From the NCBI RefSeq assembly GCF_947077775.1, contig NZ_CAMTTE010000001.1, positions 2,384,501 to 2,448,500 on the forward strand: a stretch of 64,000 nt of DNA, read 5' to 3'. The notes under the pieces were generated by a model. It saw only the letters and a list, made by a program, of their open reading frames with translations, was not told the origin of the DNA and searched no databases. This document shows positions 9,273-17,569 of the stretch, in pieces (position 1 is the stretch's first letter; each line of letters begins with the position of its first letter). The stretch is from Salinibacter pepae. Its GTDB lineage: Bacteria; Bacteroidota; Rhodothermia; Rhodothermales; Salinibacteraceae. The position numbers were made by a program, and so were the translations under genes.

Positions 9273-12215
9273 ATGATGTCTTCGTCTCGACGCTCGTTCA
9301 TGGCCGCGGGGCTCGTGGTCATTCTCGCGGTCGCCGCTCTAATTTTTGGGGCGCCGGGCCCGGTCCCCCTCTCGGCGGGGCCCTCGATGTCGGATCGGGG
9401 GGCTGCGGACACGGCGGAGGCCCCGCCCAAATCGAGCTGGGCCGGGCGCCAGTTTCGGGACATGACGCTCGACGAGAAGATCGCGCAGCTCTTCGTGGTC
9501 CGGATCGACGGGGAATTCCAAAACGCGAATACCCCCTCGTACCGCGAGACCGTCGCGCTCGTCGAGGAGTTTGGGGCGGGCGGGCTCATCTTCGGGCCGG
9601 GCACGCCGATGACCCAGATTGCGATGGCCAACGACCTGCAGGCGAAGGCCGAACGGCCCCTCCTCGTGGCGCAGGACACGGAGTGGGGCGTGGGCATGCG
9701 CATCGACGCGGCCACCTCGTTCCCGCCGGCCATGGCGATCGGGGCCACGCGGGACGCGTCCCACGCCTACCGGGTGGGCTACGCAACGGCCCGGGAGGCC
9801 CGTGCGCTCGGTGTGCACCAGCTCTACGCGCCGGTGGCGGACGTCAACAACAACCCCAAGAACCCCATCATCAACGTCCGCTCGTTCGGCGAGTCGCCCT
9901 CCCTGGTGGGGACCATGGCGTCGGCCTTCACCCGGGGGGCGCAGCGCGGCGGCACCCTCGCGACGGTGAAACACTTTCCCGGCCACGGCGACACGGACGT
10001 GGACTCGCACATCAATCTGCCCGTGCTCCGCTTCGACCGGGGGCGCCTCGACACCCTTGAGTTGCCGCCGTTCCGGCAGACGCTCGACGCAGGGGTGCGG
10101 AGTGTGATGACCGGGCACCTCGCGCTGCCGTCCCTGGCGCAGTCGGACAGTGTGCCCGCGACGCTTTCGCGACCGGTCACGCACAATCTTCTGCGGGAGG
10201 AGCTCGGGTTCGACGGGCTCGTGGTGACCGACGCCCTGAACATGCAGGCCGTCACCCGCACGTTTGGCGTCGGCGAGACGGCGGTGCGCGTGCTGGAGGC
10301 GGGGGCGGACCTCGTGCTCATGTCCACCAACCCGCACGCGGCACACCAGGCGGTCCGGCAGGCGGTGACCAGCGGGCGCATCGACACGACCGAGATCAAC
10401 GACTCGGTGCGGCGGCTCCTGAGGGTGAAGCAGGACCTCCGCCTCCACGAGACGCGGCGGGTCTCGCTCGACACGACCCGGCACCGCGTGGCGCAGCGGT
10501 CCCACGAGGTGCTGGCCCGCACGGTGGCCCGCGAGTCGCTCACGCTCCTCGCCAACGCGGATTCCCTCCTGCCCCTCACGCCGCCGGAGCAGCACGACGC
10601 CCTCGTCGTCACGCTCAGTGACAGTGAATATCCGGGGACGGGCGACACGTTTGTCGACCGGCTTCGGGCCCAGCCCGCCATCGAAACCCTCGACACGCGT
10701 CGTCTCGACCCGCGCTCCGACTCGACGGACGTAAACGACCACCTGGCGGACGCCGCAGACTACGACGTCGTGGTCGTGCCGTCTTTTCTCCGCGTGCAGG
10801 CGTGGAGTGGGTCCATCGGCCTCAGCGACATGCACCACGACTTCCTCGAGGACCTGGCGGGCACGGACACGCCGGTCGCGTTCGTAGCCTTCGGCAACCC
10901 TTACGCCCCGACGGGCTTAGAGCCCGCCCCCGGCGCCATCCTGGCCGCCTACGGCTCCGGCGAGGCGTCGCAGCGGGCCGCCGCGCAGGCGCTCGGGGGC
11001 GGCGCCGGCACGCCGGGGCGTCTGCCTGTCACCATTCCGGGGGTGGCCGAGAAGGGAGAAGGGCGTCGGCTCGCCCCGGTCGCGCCCCGTGAGGGCCCCC
11101 CTGAATCGGTGGGCATGGACGGCGCGCAGCTTGCCCGCCTCGACACGCTGCTCCGCTCGGCCATGCTCGACGGCGCGTTTCCGGGCGCCGCCGTGGCCGT
11201 GGGGCGCGGGCCGGCCCTCGCGCGGCTCGACGCCTACGGCTACCATACCTACGACGAGACGAAACCGGTCCAGACGGGCACCCAGTACGACCTCGCCTCG
11301 CTCACGAAGGTGGTGGCCACCACCACCGCCGTCATGAAGCTCTACGAGGCCGACTCGCTGGAACTGGACGCCCCGGTCGCCCGGTACCTCCCCGACTTCG
11401 CCCAGAACGGCAAGGAGGCGGTCACCGTGCGCCAACTGCTTGCCCACTCGTCGGGCCTGAAGCCGTACCTGGACCCCGACGAGCGCGGCCCGACGCGCGC
11501 GGCGCTCCTCGACACCCTCATGGCGCAGCCGCTCACGTACACGCCCGGCACCCGGTCCACCTACAGCGGGCTCAACGCGATTGCGCTCATGCGCATCGTG
11601 GAAACGATTAGCGGCCGGCCGTTCGATGCGTTCTGCCGAACGCACATCTTCGAGCCGCTCGGGATGGACCAGACGGGGTTCTACGACACCGATGTCACCC
11701 GGGCGTGGGTGGCGCCCACGACCGACACCGCGGGCACGCGGCGCCGGGGAAGCGTCCACGACCCGATGGCCCGCGACATGAATGGAGTCTCGGGGAACGC
11801 GGGGCTCTTCTCCACGGCCGCCGATCTGGCCCGGTTCGGGTACATGCTGACCCACGAGGGGCGAATCGATGGACGACAGTTCCTGGAGCCCAAGACGATC
11901 GAGACGTTCACCGCCCAGGCCGACGTGCCGGGCAGCACGCGGGCCCTCGGGTGGGACACCAAAAGCGCGGAGGGATACTCCTCGGCCGGGGACGAATTTT
12001 CGGCAGCGAGCTTCGGGCACACCGGCTACACGGGCACCTCGTTCTGGGTCGATCCGGCGGAGGACCTCTTCTTCGTCCTGCTCACGAACCGCGTGTATCC
12101 GGACGACACCGCCGATCAAATCACGCAGGTGCGTCCGCGGGCGGCCGACGTCGTGCACCGCGCGATCGACGGGCCGCCCCGCCCGCTGCTTCCCGGCCCC
12201 GCGCCGGAACAGTGA
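9273..12215 (+). CDS. Secreted GH3 beta-N-acetylglucosaminidase fused to a serine beta-lactamase-like domain
   Basis: 980 aa. An N-terminal signal/anchor (residues 8-28) is followed by a GH3 NagZ-like barrel (about 50-400) with the diagnostic KHFPGHGDTDVDSH (233-246, the His/Asp acid-base dyad) and nucleophile Asp in VVTDALNM (D320). A GH3 C-terminal-like sandwich follows (about 405-590). Residues of about 610-970 form a class C beta-lactamase/transpeptidase-like domain with SLTK (Ser676, Lys679), YSGLN (Tyr764) and HTGYTG (His916). GH3 enzymes of this type remove GlcNAc from murein fragments; the second domain may be an esterase, D-peptidase or amidase. GH3-beta-lactamase fusions occur in other Bacteroidota. 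It starts 48 bp after the symporter, so probably one transcript. Confidence 0.93.
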   Translation: MMSSSRRSFMAAGLVVILAVAALIFGAPGPVPLSAGPSMSDRGAADTAEAPPKSSWAGRQFRDMTLDEKIAQLFVVRIDGEFQNANTPSYRETVALVEEFGAGGLIFGPGTPMTQIAMANDLQAKAERPLLVAQDTEWGVGMRIDAATSFPPAMAIGATRDASHAYRVGYATAREARALGVHQLYAPVADVNNNPKNPIINVRSFGESPSLVGTMASAFTRGAQRGGTLATVKHFPGHGDTDVDSHINLPVLRFDRGRLDTLELPPFRQTLDAGVRSVMTGHLALPSLAQSDSVPATLSRPVTHNLLREELGFDGLVVTDALNMQAVTRTFGVGETAVRVLEAGADLVLMSTNPHAAHQAVRQAVTSGRIDTTEINDSVRRLLRVKQDLRLHETRRVSLDTTRHRVAQRSHEVLARTVARESLTLLANADSLLPLTPPEQHDALVVTLSDSEYPGTGDTFVDRLRAQPAIETLDTRRLDPRSDSTDVNDHLADAADYDVVVVPSFLRVQAWSGSIGLSDMHHDFLEDLAGTDTPVAFVAFGNPYAPTGLEPAPGAILAAYGSGEASQRAAAQALGGGAGTPGRLPVTIPGVAEKGEGRRLAPVAPREGPPESVGMDGAQLARLDTLLRSAMLDGAFPGAAVAVGRGPALARLDAYGYHTYDETKPVQTGTQYDLASLTKVVATTTAVMKLYEADSLELDAPVARYLPDFAQNGKEAVTVRQLLAHSSGLKPYLDPDERGPTRAALLDTLMAQPLTYTPGTRSTYSGLNAIALMRIVETISGRPFDAFCRTHIFEPLGMDQTGFYDTDVTRAWVAPTTDTAGTRRRGSVHDPMARDMNGVSGNAGLFSTAADLARFGYMLTHEGRIDGRQFLEPKTIETFTAQADVPGSTRALGWDTKSAEGYSSAGDEFSAASFGHTGYTGTSFWVDPAEDLFFVLLTNRVYPDDTADQITQVRPRAADVVHRAIDGPPRPLLPGPAPEQ

Positions 12216-12409
12216 CGGTGCGACTGCGGGCAGGCGCCCGCGGGGGGCGACCCCTGAGGGCGCGGCTCCGGTGTTGGACGGCGGCTCAATGGGAAAAACG
12301 GCGACTTGAGAGACGGCCGGCGGAGGAGCCCGCCTGGAACCGGTCCCTGTTTTGCTTTCCGTTCCCGCCCAGGCCGGCCGAGACGGCCCTTTGAGCGAAA
12401 GGGGGGGGG

Positions 12410-12423
12410 TGGAACCGCTTCCA
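12410..12423. promoter_or_regulatory. Perfect LacI-family operator palindrome
   Basis: TGGAACCGCTTCCA follows the palindrome TGGAA-S-CG-S-TTCCA exactly (central CG, symmetric arms). It lies in the 348-bp gap (12216-12563) before the sugar kinase, about 30 bp upstream of a promoter-like pair. A weaker half-matching site (TGGAACCGGTCCC) begins at 12335. Nothing else is evident in the gap except GC-rich runs. Confidence 0.6.
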
Positions 12424-12438
12424 TCTTCCACGGGGGCG

Positions 12439-12467
12439 TTCCAGTTCTATGCCCCAGTGCCTATACT
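12439..12467 (+). promoter_or_regulatory. Candidate promoter of the sugar-kinase/symporter unit
   Basis: TTCCAG (12439-12444) and TATACT (12462-12467) are 17 bp apart, starting 16 bp after the LacI-type palindrome. A repressor bound there would be well placed to block initiation. The -35 match is poor; the -10 match is good. Confidence 0.35.
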
Positions 12468-12563
12468 GACCCCCGTTGTAACAGAACCGTTGACTAGACG
12501 GTGGCTGTGGGCGGAGCGCCCGCACGCACCCCGCATCTCACTTTCGACACTGGCCCTCTCTCC

Positions 12564-13476
12564 GTGTCTGCCAATCCCTTCTTCGTCGGCCTTGACGCCG
12601 GTGGCTCCACGACGCTGTTGCTCGCCGAGTGCGAGGAGTGTCCGGGACGGATCGACCGTCATGGACCCGCCGCCAACCCGCAGCGGGTCGGGATGGACCA
12701 GTCGGTCCAGGTGCTGTCCGCCCTGGTACAAAAAACCCTTCGGGCCCAACGGCCCGTCGATCACCTGTCGGTCTGTGCGGGCGTGGCCGGGGCCGGCCGC
12801 CCCGACGAGCAGCAGGCCCTCGCCGACCGGCTCCGCCGAACACTTGGGGACGACGCCCGGTCGGTCTCCGTCGAGGTCGTGCACGACGCCTGCATTGCCC
12901 TGGACGCGGCCTTCGGTGCGGAGAGCGGGCTCGTGGTCATTGCGGGCACCGGCTCCGTCGTGCTGGCCCGGACGCGGGGGGGACGGCCCGTCGGGTTGGG
13001 GGTGGGGGCACCTTCTGGGGGATCCCGGCAGCGGGTACGCCGTGGGCCAGGCGGGCCTGCGGGCCGTCGCGGAGGCCCTCGACGGCGGGGCCGACACGAT
13101 CCTGCGCCCCCGCGTCGCGGAGGAGTACGGCGTCGACGAACGGGCCGCCCTCATTCATTGGGTGTACCAGGACCGGCCCCCTCTCCAGGACGTGGCGCCG
13201 CTCGTGATCGAGGCCTCGGCGGACGGGGACACGGTGGCGACGGACATTCTGACCGCTCAGGTGAACGAGCTGGTGCGCCAGGTCGAGTGGCTGCTTGGTG
13301 AGACGGACGACGTGGCCCCCCGCATTGCCCTGCTCGGGGGGATGCTCCAGAACGAGCACTACGCGGCGGCCCTCCGTCGCGCGCTTGCCGACCGGGTCCC
13401 GGACTGGTCCGTGGAGGTGCTCCGCCACGAGCCGGTCGTGGGGGCCCTGCGCCGTGCGCGCCGCCTGGACGAGTGA
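12564..13476 (+). pseudogene. BadF/BadG-type sugar kinase (probable N-acetylglucosamine kinase), frameshifted
   Basis: The reading frame opens at a GTG (12564) with MSANPFFVGLDAGGSTT, the ATP-binding phosphate-1 motif of the BadF/BadG/BcrA ATPase family that includes eukaryotic-type GlcNAc kinases; VIAGTGSVVL is the phosphate-2 motif. The frame is then lost at a run of five Gs (12998-13002). Removing one G restores GWGHLLGDPGSGYAVG, the family's conserved segment, and the second frame continues to 13476 (...LLGGMLQNEHYAAALRRAL). Merged length is about 303 aa, normal for the family. It is either a genuine single-base insertion, a sequencing error in a homopolymer, or reversible slippage. It would phosphorylate the GlcNAc released by the neighbouring enzymes. 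Confidence 0.82.
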
Positions 13477-13823
13477 GAAAATTCGATGCGTGCGCCCGGT
13501 GGGGGAGACGCACGATGGCGCCATCCGGTGCCCCTGGTCCGACGAGGGGGCGGTGGCACTGCCGACACGCGGGACGGCCTGCCACATCGGCCACAACGGG
13601 AGGCGTGCAGAACCGGCGTGAGCCCACCGGGCCCCACCGCCCAGTCCGCCGTGTGGTGCCGCGGCGTGCAGGCGCGCGAGTCAGAGTCGGGCGGAGGAGG
13701 CTGGAGGGCGGCCAGGAGGATAGGAGGCCGTGTTCGCGCTTCTGCGCTCTCACCGTGACGTTGTCCGATGCGAGAAGAGCCCCGCGTCCATCGCTCCTGA
13801 GTTCCCACGTGCCGCTCCGGCCT
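13477..13823. other. 347-bp gap, no recognised feature
   Basis: GC-rich spacer between the kinase relic and the second symporter. No terminator, palindrome or supported gene seen; the in-frame extension of the symporter into this region has no membrane-protein or signal-peptide character and was left out. Confidence 0.4.
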
Positions 13824-15377
13824 ATGCTTACGACGCTCGATTTCGTCGTCCTGACGGTATACCTGCTCGGCGTGGCGGCCTTCGGCGTCTGGGCGGGCGG
13901 GGCCCAGGAGTCCACCGAAGATTACTTTCTCGGGGGGCGGGACCTGCCGTGGTGGGCGGTGTGCTTTTCCGTGGTGGCCACGGAGACGAGCACGCTTACG
14001 GTGGTGGGGGTGCCGGCCGTGGCGTACGGGGGCACGCTGACTTTCCTGCAGATTACGCTCGGGTACCTGGTGGGGCGCATTCTCGTCGGGGCGTACGTCC
14101 TGCCCCGCTACTACGCGGGCCAGTTGGAGACGGCCTACGCGTTCCTTGGTGACCGCTACGGCTCCACGATGCAGGGGGCCGCGTCGGTCACGTTTCTGGG
14201 AACGCGCCTGCTGGCCGACGGCGTGCGTCTCTTCGCCACGGCCATCCCGCTGAAGGTGATTGCGAACATGTCGGGGTTGGACGCCACCTACTTCCAGATC
14301 ATCCTGGTCATCGGCGTCGCGACGGCCGTCTACACGTTGGTGGGCGGCATCCGGGCGGTCGTGTGGATGGACGTGGTGCAGATGGGGCTCTACGTGGGCG
14401 GGGCGCTCGCGGCCATCGGCTTCCTGCTGGGCGACGTGCCGCCGGGGTGGTGGGGAAAGGCGGCGGCGGCCGGCAAAACCAATCTGATCGACCTCGGCCT
14501 GGATGCGTCGTTCGGGCGCTGGTGGACGCAGCCCTACACGCTGGGAACGGCCGTGGTCGGCGGGGCCATCTTCTCGATGGCCTCTCACGGCACCGACCAG
14601 CTCATCGTGCAGCGCCTGCTGGCCTGCCGAAGCGAGGCGGACAGTCAGAAGGCGGTCGTCGGGAGTGCCCTCATCGTCATGGTGCAGTTTGCCCTCTTCC
14701 TGGGGGTGGGCCTGCTCCTCTGGGCCCACTACGACGGCGCGCCGGTGGAGGCGCTCGGGCTGCAGCGGGGCGACGAGGTCTTTCCCAAGTACATCATCGA
14801 GGGGCTGCCGGCGGGCCTCTCGGGGCTCATCCTGGCCGGCATCGTGGCGGCGGCGATGAGCTCGCTCTCCTCCTCCCTCAACGCGCTGGCGTCCTCCTCC
14901 GTCAACGACCTCTACGAGCGCATCTCGGGCCACACCATGAGCGCGGGCCGCGGCCTGCGCGTCTCGCGGCTGCTTACGCTGTTCTGGGGCGTCGTCTTCA
15001 TCGGCTTCGCGAGCCTCTTCCAGGACAGCAGCAACCCCGTCGTGGAGCTGGGCCTGTCGATTGCCTCGTTCACGTACGGGGGCCTGCTCGGCGCCTTCCT
15101 GCTCGGCCTGTGGCACCGCGGCACGCGTCAGGTCGACGCGCTCGTGGCGTTCGTCGTCTCGATTGGCGCGATGGTGCTCGTCATTTTCGGCGTGTGGCAC
15201 AGCCCCACGGAGGGATGGCTCTTTGTGCTGAACCCGTCGGACGCCCGTGTGGAGGCGAGGAGCCTGCGCACGATCGGCTGGCCCTGGTACACGGCCCTGG
15301 GCACCGCCGTCAACCTCGTGGTTGGAAGCGTGCTGGCCCTCCGCCACCGAGACGCCACCAGCGAAGGGGCCGGGTAG
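13824..15377 (+). CDS. Sodium:solute symporter (SSS family), second copy
   Basis: 517 aa from the ATG at 13824 (MLTTLDFVVLTVYLLGVAAFG), picked because it starts just before the first membrane segment. About 13 hydrophobic segments. SSS features: 'STEDYFLGGRDLPWWAVCFSVVATETSTLTVVGVPAVAYGG' region, 'YTLVGGIRAVVWMDVVQ' and 'IVAAAMSSLSSSLNALASSSVNDLY' (the Na+-site helix with serines). It resembles sugar and N-acetyl-sugar members of the family more than the first symporter does. With the kinase relic immediately upstream it may take up GlcNAc or an anhydro sugar (inference). Confidence 0.93.
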   Translation: MLTTLDFVVLTVYLLGVAAFGVWAGGAQESTEDYFLGGRDLPWWAVCFSVVATETSTLTVVGVPAVAYGGTLTFLQITLGYLVGRILVGAYVLPRYYAGQLETAYAFLGDRYGSTMQGAASVTFLGTRLLADGVRLFATAIPLKVIANMSGLDATYFQIILVIGVATAVYTLVGGIRAVVWMDVVQMGLYVGGALAAIGFLLGDVPPGWWGKAAAAGKTNLIDLGLDASFGRWWTQPYTLGTAVVGGAIFSMASHGTDQLIVQRLLACRSEADSQKAVVGSALIVMVQFALFLGVGLLLWAHYDGAPVEALGLQRGDEVFPKYIIEGLPAGLSGLILAGIVAAAMSSLSSSLNALASSSVNDLYERISGHTMSAGRGLRVSRLLTLFWGVVFIGFASLFQDSSNPVVELGLSIASFTYGGLLGAFLLGLWHRGTRQVDALVAFVVSIGAMVLVIFGVWHSPTEGWLFVLNPSDARVEARSLRTIGWPWYTALGTAVNLVVGSVLALRHRDATSEGAG

Positions 15378-15466
15378 AGCACCCGTGGGCCGGCACAATG
15401 TGGAACGGCTGCAACAATCTGCGGGGGGCGGATCCTCTGTGTGTCGGCTGCCGTAACGGAATCGGA

Positions 15467-15496
15467 ACGATAAGATAGCGTACGATAAGACAGCGT
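15467..15496. repeat. Tandem 15-bp direct repeat (regulatory candidate)
   Basis: ACGATAAGATAGCGT (15467-15481) is followed without a gap by ACGATAAGACAGCGT (15482-15496), differing at one base. The pair sits about 70 bp before a small membrane-protein gene and is AT-richer than its surroundings. It looks like a two-copy regulator site or a recent duplication. Confidence 0.6.
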
Positions 15497-15566
15497 CTCA
15501 AAGGCAGTAGGTTTGTTCTCCTATCTGCCTCCCGCACATTGCGTCTCCCAGAATCCCGATCGGTTC

Positions 15567-15737
15567 ATGACCAATAGCAAAGGGTGGATTTTTGCCGCCG
15601 GTGTCGTGGCGCTCGCCCTCTCCCTTTATCTCTGGTTCAGCGGCAGCGATCAAGCCGCAATCTTTGTGGGCCTATGGGTCCCGTCGCTCTGGATTTTAGC
15701 TGATCTCGTTGACCAGGCCGAGACCGCCGCTGCCTAA
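15567..15737 (+). CDS. Small two-helix membrane protein, unknown function
   Basis: 56 aa from the ATG at 15567 (MTNSKGWIFAAGVVALALSLYLWF...). Two hydrophobic stretches (about 7-24 and 30-46) are separated by GSDQ, with a short acidic C-terminus. No family recognised. The stop (TAA) overlaps the next gene's ATG by one base, implying translational coupling and a shared role. Confidence 0.65.
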   Translation: MTNSKGWIFAAGVVALALSLYLWFSGSDQAAIFVGLWVPSLWILADLVDQAETAAA

Positions 15738-15976
15738 TGAAGGTACTCGTCGAGTACTTCGGAATGTTCATTTTCGCGTTCGTCGTCTTCGTTGGGGGGC
15801 TCGTGGCCCTTCCGGAGATCGGGGCCCCGGAGACCTCGCTCGGGGAGATGGGAGGGCTTGCCCTCGCGTTTATCGTGATCGCAGGGGGGTTCTCCTGGTT
15901 CTACAGCGCCGAGCTGCCGTCGGAGACCCAGAGGCGACCCGGCCGGCGGTCGCGGTCGGACGAGCCGCCCCGGTAG
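15737..15976 (+). CDS. Small two-helix membrane protein, unknown function
   Basis: 79 aa, beginning inside the previous stop codon (TAATG overlap). Hydrophobic segments span about residues 5-24 and 38-56, followed by a polar, Arg-rich tail (RRPGRRSRSDEPPR). Similar in plan to its coupled neighbour. I do not recognise a family. Confidence 0.65.
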   Translation: MKVLVEYFGMFIFAFVVFVGGLVALPEIGAPETSLGEMGGLALAFIVIAGGFSWFYSAELPSETQRRPGRRSRSDEPPR

Positions 15977-15979
15977 GCG

Positions 15980-16249
15980 CTAGTCCGTGTCGCCGGTCTC
16001 GACCCCCAGCATGAACTCCTCGCCGCAAAAGTCGCACCGCAGCTCGATGGCCTTCTGGGGGCCGCCCTCCATGCCCGTCTTCTGAAACTCCGGCGAGCCG
16101 TCCGGGCGGGTCGTCTTGGGGGTGACGTCGTTGAAGGTAAAGTCCCCGGTAAGAACGTTCGCGTGCCCGACGGTCCGCTCACACTCCGGGCACGAGAAGG
16201 GCTGCCGCGCAGACCCGTCGCCGGTTGAGGATCGTTCAGGAAGCTCCAT
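15980..16249 (-). CDS. Small zinc-ribbon-like protein
   Basis: 89 aa from the ATG at 16249. Two CxxC knuckles, CPEC near residue 20 and CDFC near residue 73, are spaced as in a treble-clef or zinc-ribbon fold, with a polar linker between. No enzymatic motif. It ends 3 bp from the convergent membrane-protein gene. Function unknown; the metal-binding reading is inferred from cysteine spacing. Confidence 0.6.
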   Translation of the reverse strand: MELPERSSTGDGSARQPFSCPECERTVGHANVLTGDFTFNDVTPKTTRPDGSPEFQKTGMEGGPQKAIELRCDFCGEEFMLGVETGDTD

Positions 16250-16352
16250 GGAGGGAAGGGGAAGATTGGAGAGGACGGGGAACGGCGGCACGTGCAGCTG
16301 CAGGGCGAGGCCTCGAATGTCTCGTGTGCCGTTGACTGCAAGAGGGGGGCGG

Positions 16353-16718
16353 TTAGAAGTGCGGATGGAGCTGGTCGTGGCCCTCGGACGGAACGCCGAG
16401 CTCCGCCGTGTTCTGCGTGCCCAGGTGAGGCACCTTGCTCACACTGACGGGGAGCGACGAGACGGGCTCGTCGACGCCCTCAAGATGGAGGGTCATACGG
16501 GCCGGGTCCACGTCCAGGAGGGCGTCCTGGAGGGCGTCGGCAAGGGCGGTGCTGTCGGGGGCGAGGGTTAGGCGAACCGAGTAGCCCTTCGGACGGTCGA
16601 TGGCATCGTCCGGATGGGGGGTAGCGGCGAGCACGCCCTCGTCGACGGCGTCGGTGATGTCGGTGTACGAGTCGGCCGATGCACGTTTCCACTTGGCCTG
16701 TTGGATGGAGCGGGGCAT
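16353..16718 (-). CDS. Hypothetical protein
   Basis: 121 aa, acidic, no signal peptide, membrane segment or motif I recognise. Codon use and the Asp/Ala-rich composition (DVDPARMTLHLEGVDEP) match genuine genes of this genome, and it sits between another minus-strand gene and the tRNA. The opposite strand is also open but reads as low-complexity Arg/Gly sequence, typical of a shadow. Confidence 0.5.
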   Translation of the reverse strand: MPRSIQQAKWKRASADSYTDITDAVDEGVLAATPHPDDAIDRPKGYSVRLTLAPDSTALADALQDALLDVDPARMTLHLEGVDEPVSSLPVSVSKVPHLGTQNTAELGVPSEGHDQLHPHF

Positions 16719-16797
16719 GGGCGACCGCGCTGATGCGAAAGAGGAGCCGAGAGGCGTGGTGCCCGGAGGGCCTCGTGGTGCCGTCGGGCACGAGGGG

Positions 16798-16871
16798 TGG
16801 GCCCGGCAGGGCTCGAACCTGCGACCAGCCGATTATGAGTCGGCGGCTCTAACCAACTGAGCTACGGGCCC
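16798..16871 (-). tRNA. tRNA with CAT anticodon, probably tRNA-Ile2 (lysidine type)
   Basis: A complete cloverleaf reads on the minus strand: 7-bp acceptor GGGCCCG/CGGGCCC, D-arm GCTCAGTTGGTTAGAGC, anticodon stem GCCGA/TCGGC with loop CTCATAA (anticodon CAT at 16837-16835) and T-arm GCAGG-TTCGAGC-CCTGC. Discriminator A is followed by CCC, so CCA is not fully encoded. The anticodon loop and neighbourhood resemble bacterial Ile2 tRNAs, whose C34 is changed to lysidine by TilS, more than elongator Met, but the two cannot be separated with certainty by eye. It is not initiator-type. Confidence 0.9.
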
Positions 16872-17055
16872 CGGTCGCCGTAGCTGTGCCCACGAAGTGG
16901 GGCCCAGTGGGTTCCGTTTTCTGGGGGGACGGGTACATGGGCCGCAAGAATTCGCCGCCGATCCACGCGGCCCATGCAACACGGGGGTGGGCGACCAATA
17001 GGGATACTGTCATACGCACTCGGATCTCTTTCCCACAACCGTTCTTTCGCCTCTC

Positions 17056-17526
17056 ATGAAGTGGAACAGCGCCAAAGACTTGATGACGGCGGACGTGCAG
17101 ACCGTTGATGCCAGCTGGCCGATCGACCGGGTCGCCCAGTTCTTGACCGACCACGGCATCTCCGGCGCGCCCGTCGTGAAGGACGACCAGCTCGTCGGCG
17201 TGATTTCCCTGACGGACATCGCGCGTCACAACGGCACGGCGGGCGAGCCGGCCTCCGACCGGCCCGCCTCGTTTTACCGTTCGGAGCTTGAAACCGAGTA
17301 TGCTGAGGAGGACCTCGAGAACCTACAGATCAGTGAGGGGGGCGAGACGACCGCCGAGCACGTCATGACCCCGCAGGTCTACGACGTAAACGAGCACACC
17401 TCCGTGCAGCAGGTGGCGCAGGTGATGCACCGCGGGGGCATCCACCGCGTCTTCGTCACCACGAACGGGGAGGTGCGTGGCGTCATCACGGCGCTCGACA
17501 TGCTGGAGGTCGTGGCGGCGATGTAG
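17056..17526 (+). CDS. Tandem CBS-domain protein
   Basis: 156 aa made almost entirely of a CBS pair: first CBS at about 5-60 (AKDLMTADVQTVDASWPIDRVAQFLTD... VGVISLTDIARH), second at about 98-155 (AEHVMTPQVYDV... VRGVITALDMLEVV). An acidic 35-residue linker separates them. CBS pairs (Bateman modules) bind adenine nucleotides and act as energy or redox sensors; stand-alone ones have few defined partners. No neighbouring gene indicates its target. Confidence 0.88.
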   Translation: MKWNSAKDLMTADVQTVDASWPIDRVAQFLTDHGISGAPVVKDDQLVGVISLTDIARHNGTAGEPASDRPASFYRSELETEYAEEDLENLQISEGGETTAEHVMTPQVYDVNEHTSVQQVAQVMHRGGIHRVFVTTNGEVRGVITALDMLEVVAAM

Positions 17527-17569
17527 CGGGCACGGGCGGCGTGTGTTCGCCGCACGCCCGTCCGCCTCC

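Noticed and set aside
13473-13823. N-terminal extension of the second symporter into the preceding gap
   Set aside because: In-frame codons exist but encode Arg/Gly/Pro-rich sequence without membrane character; the family start matches the ATG at 13824.
16798-16871. tRNA-Met (elongator or initiator)
   Set aside because: The CAT anticodon alone fits Met, but the anticodon arm and body resemble lysidine-type Ile2 tRNAs more, and initiator features (unpaired first base pair, GGG/CCC anticodon-stem pairs) are absent. Met elongator is not fully excluded.
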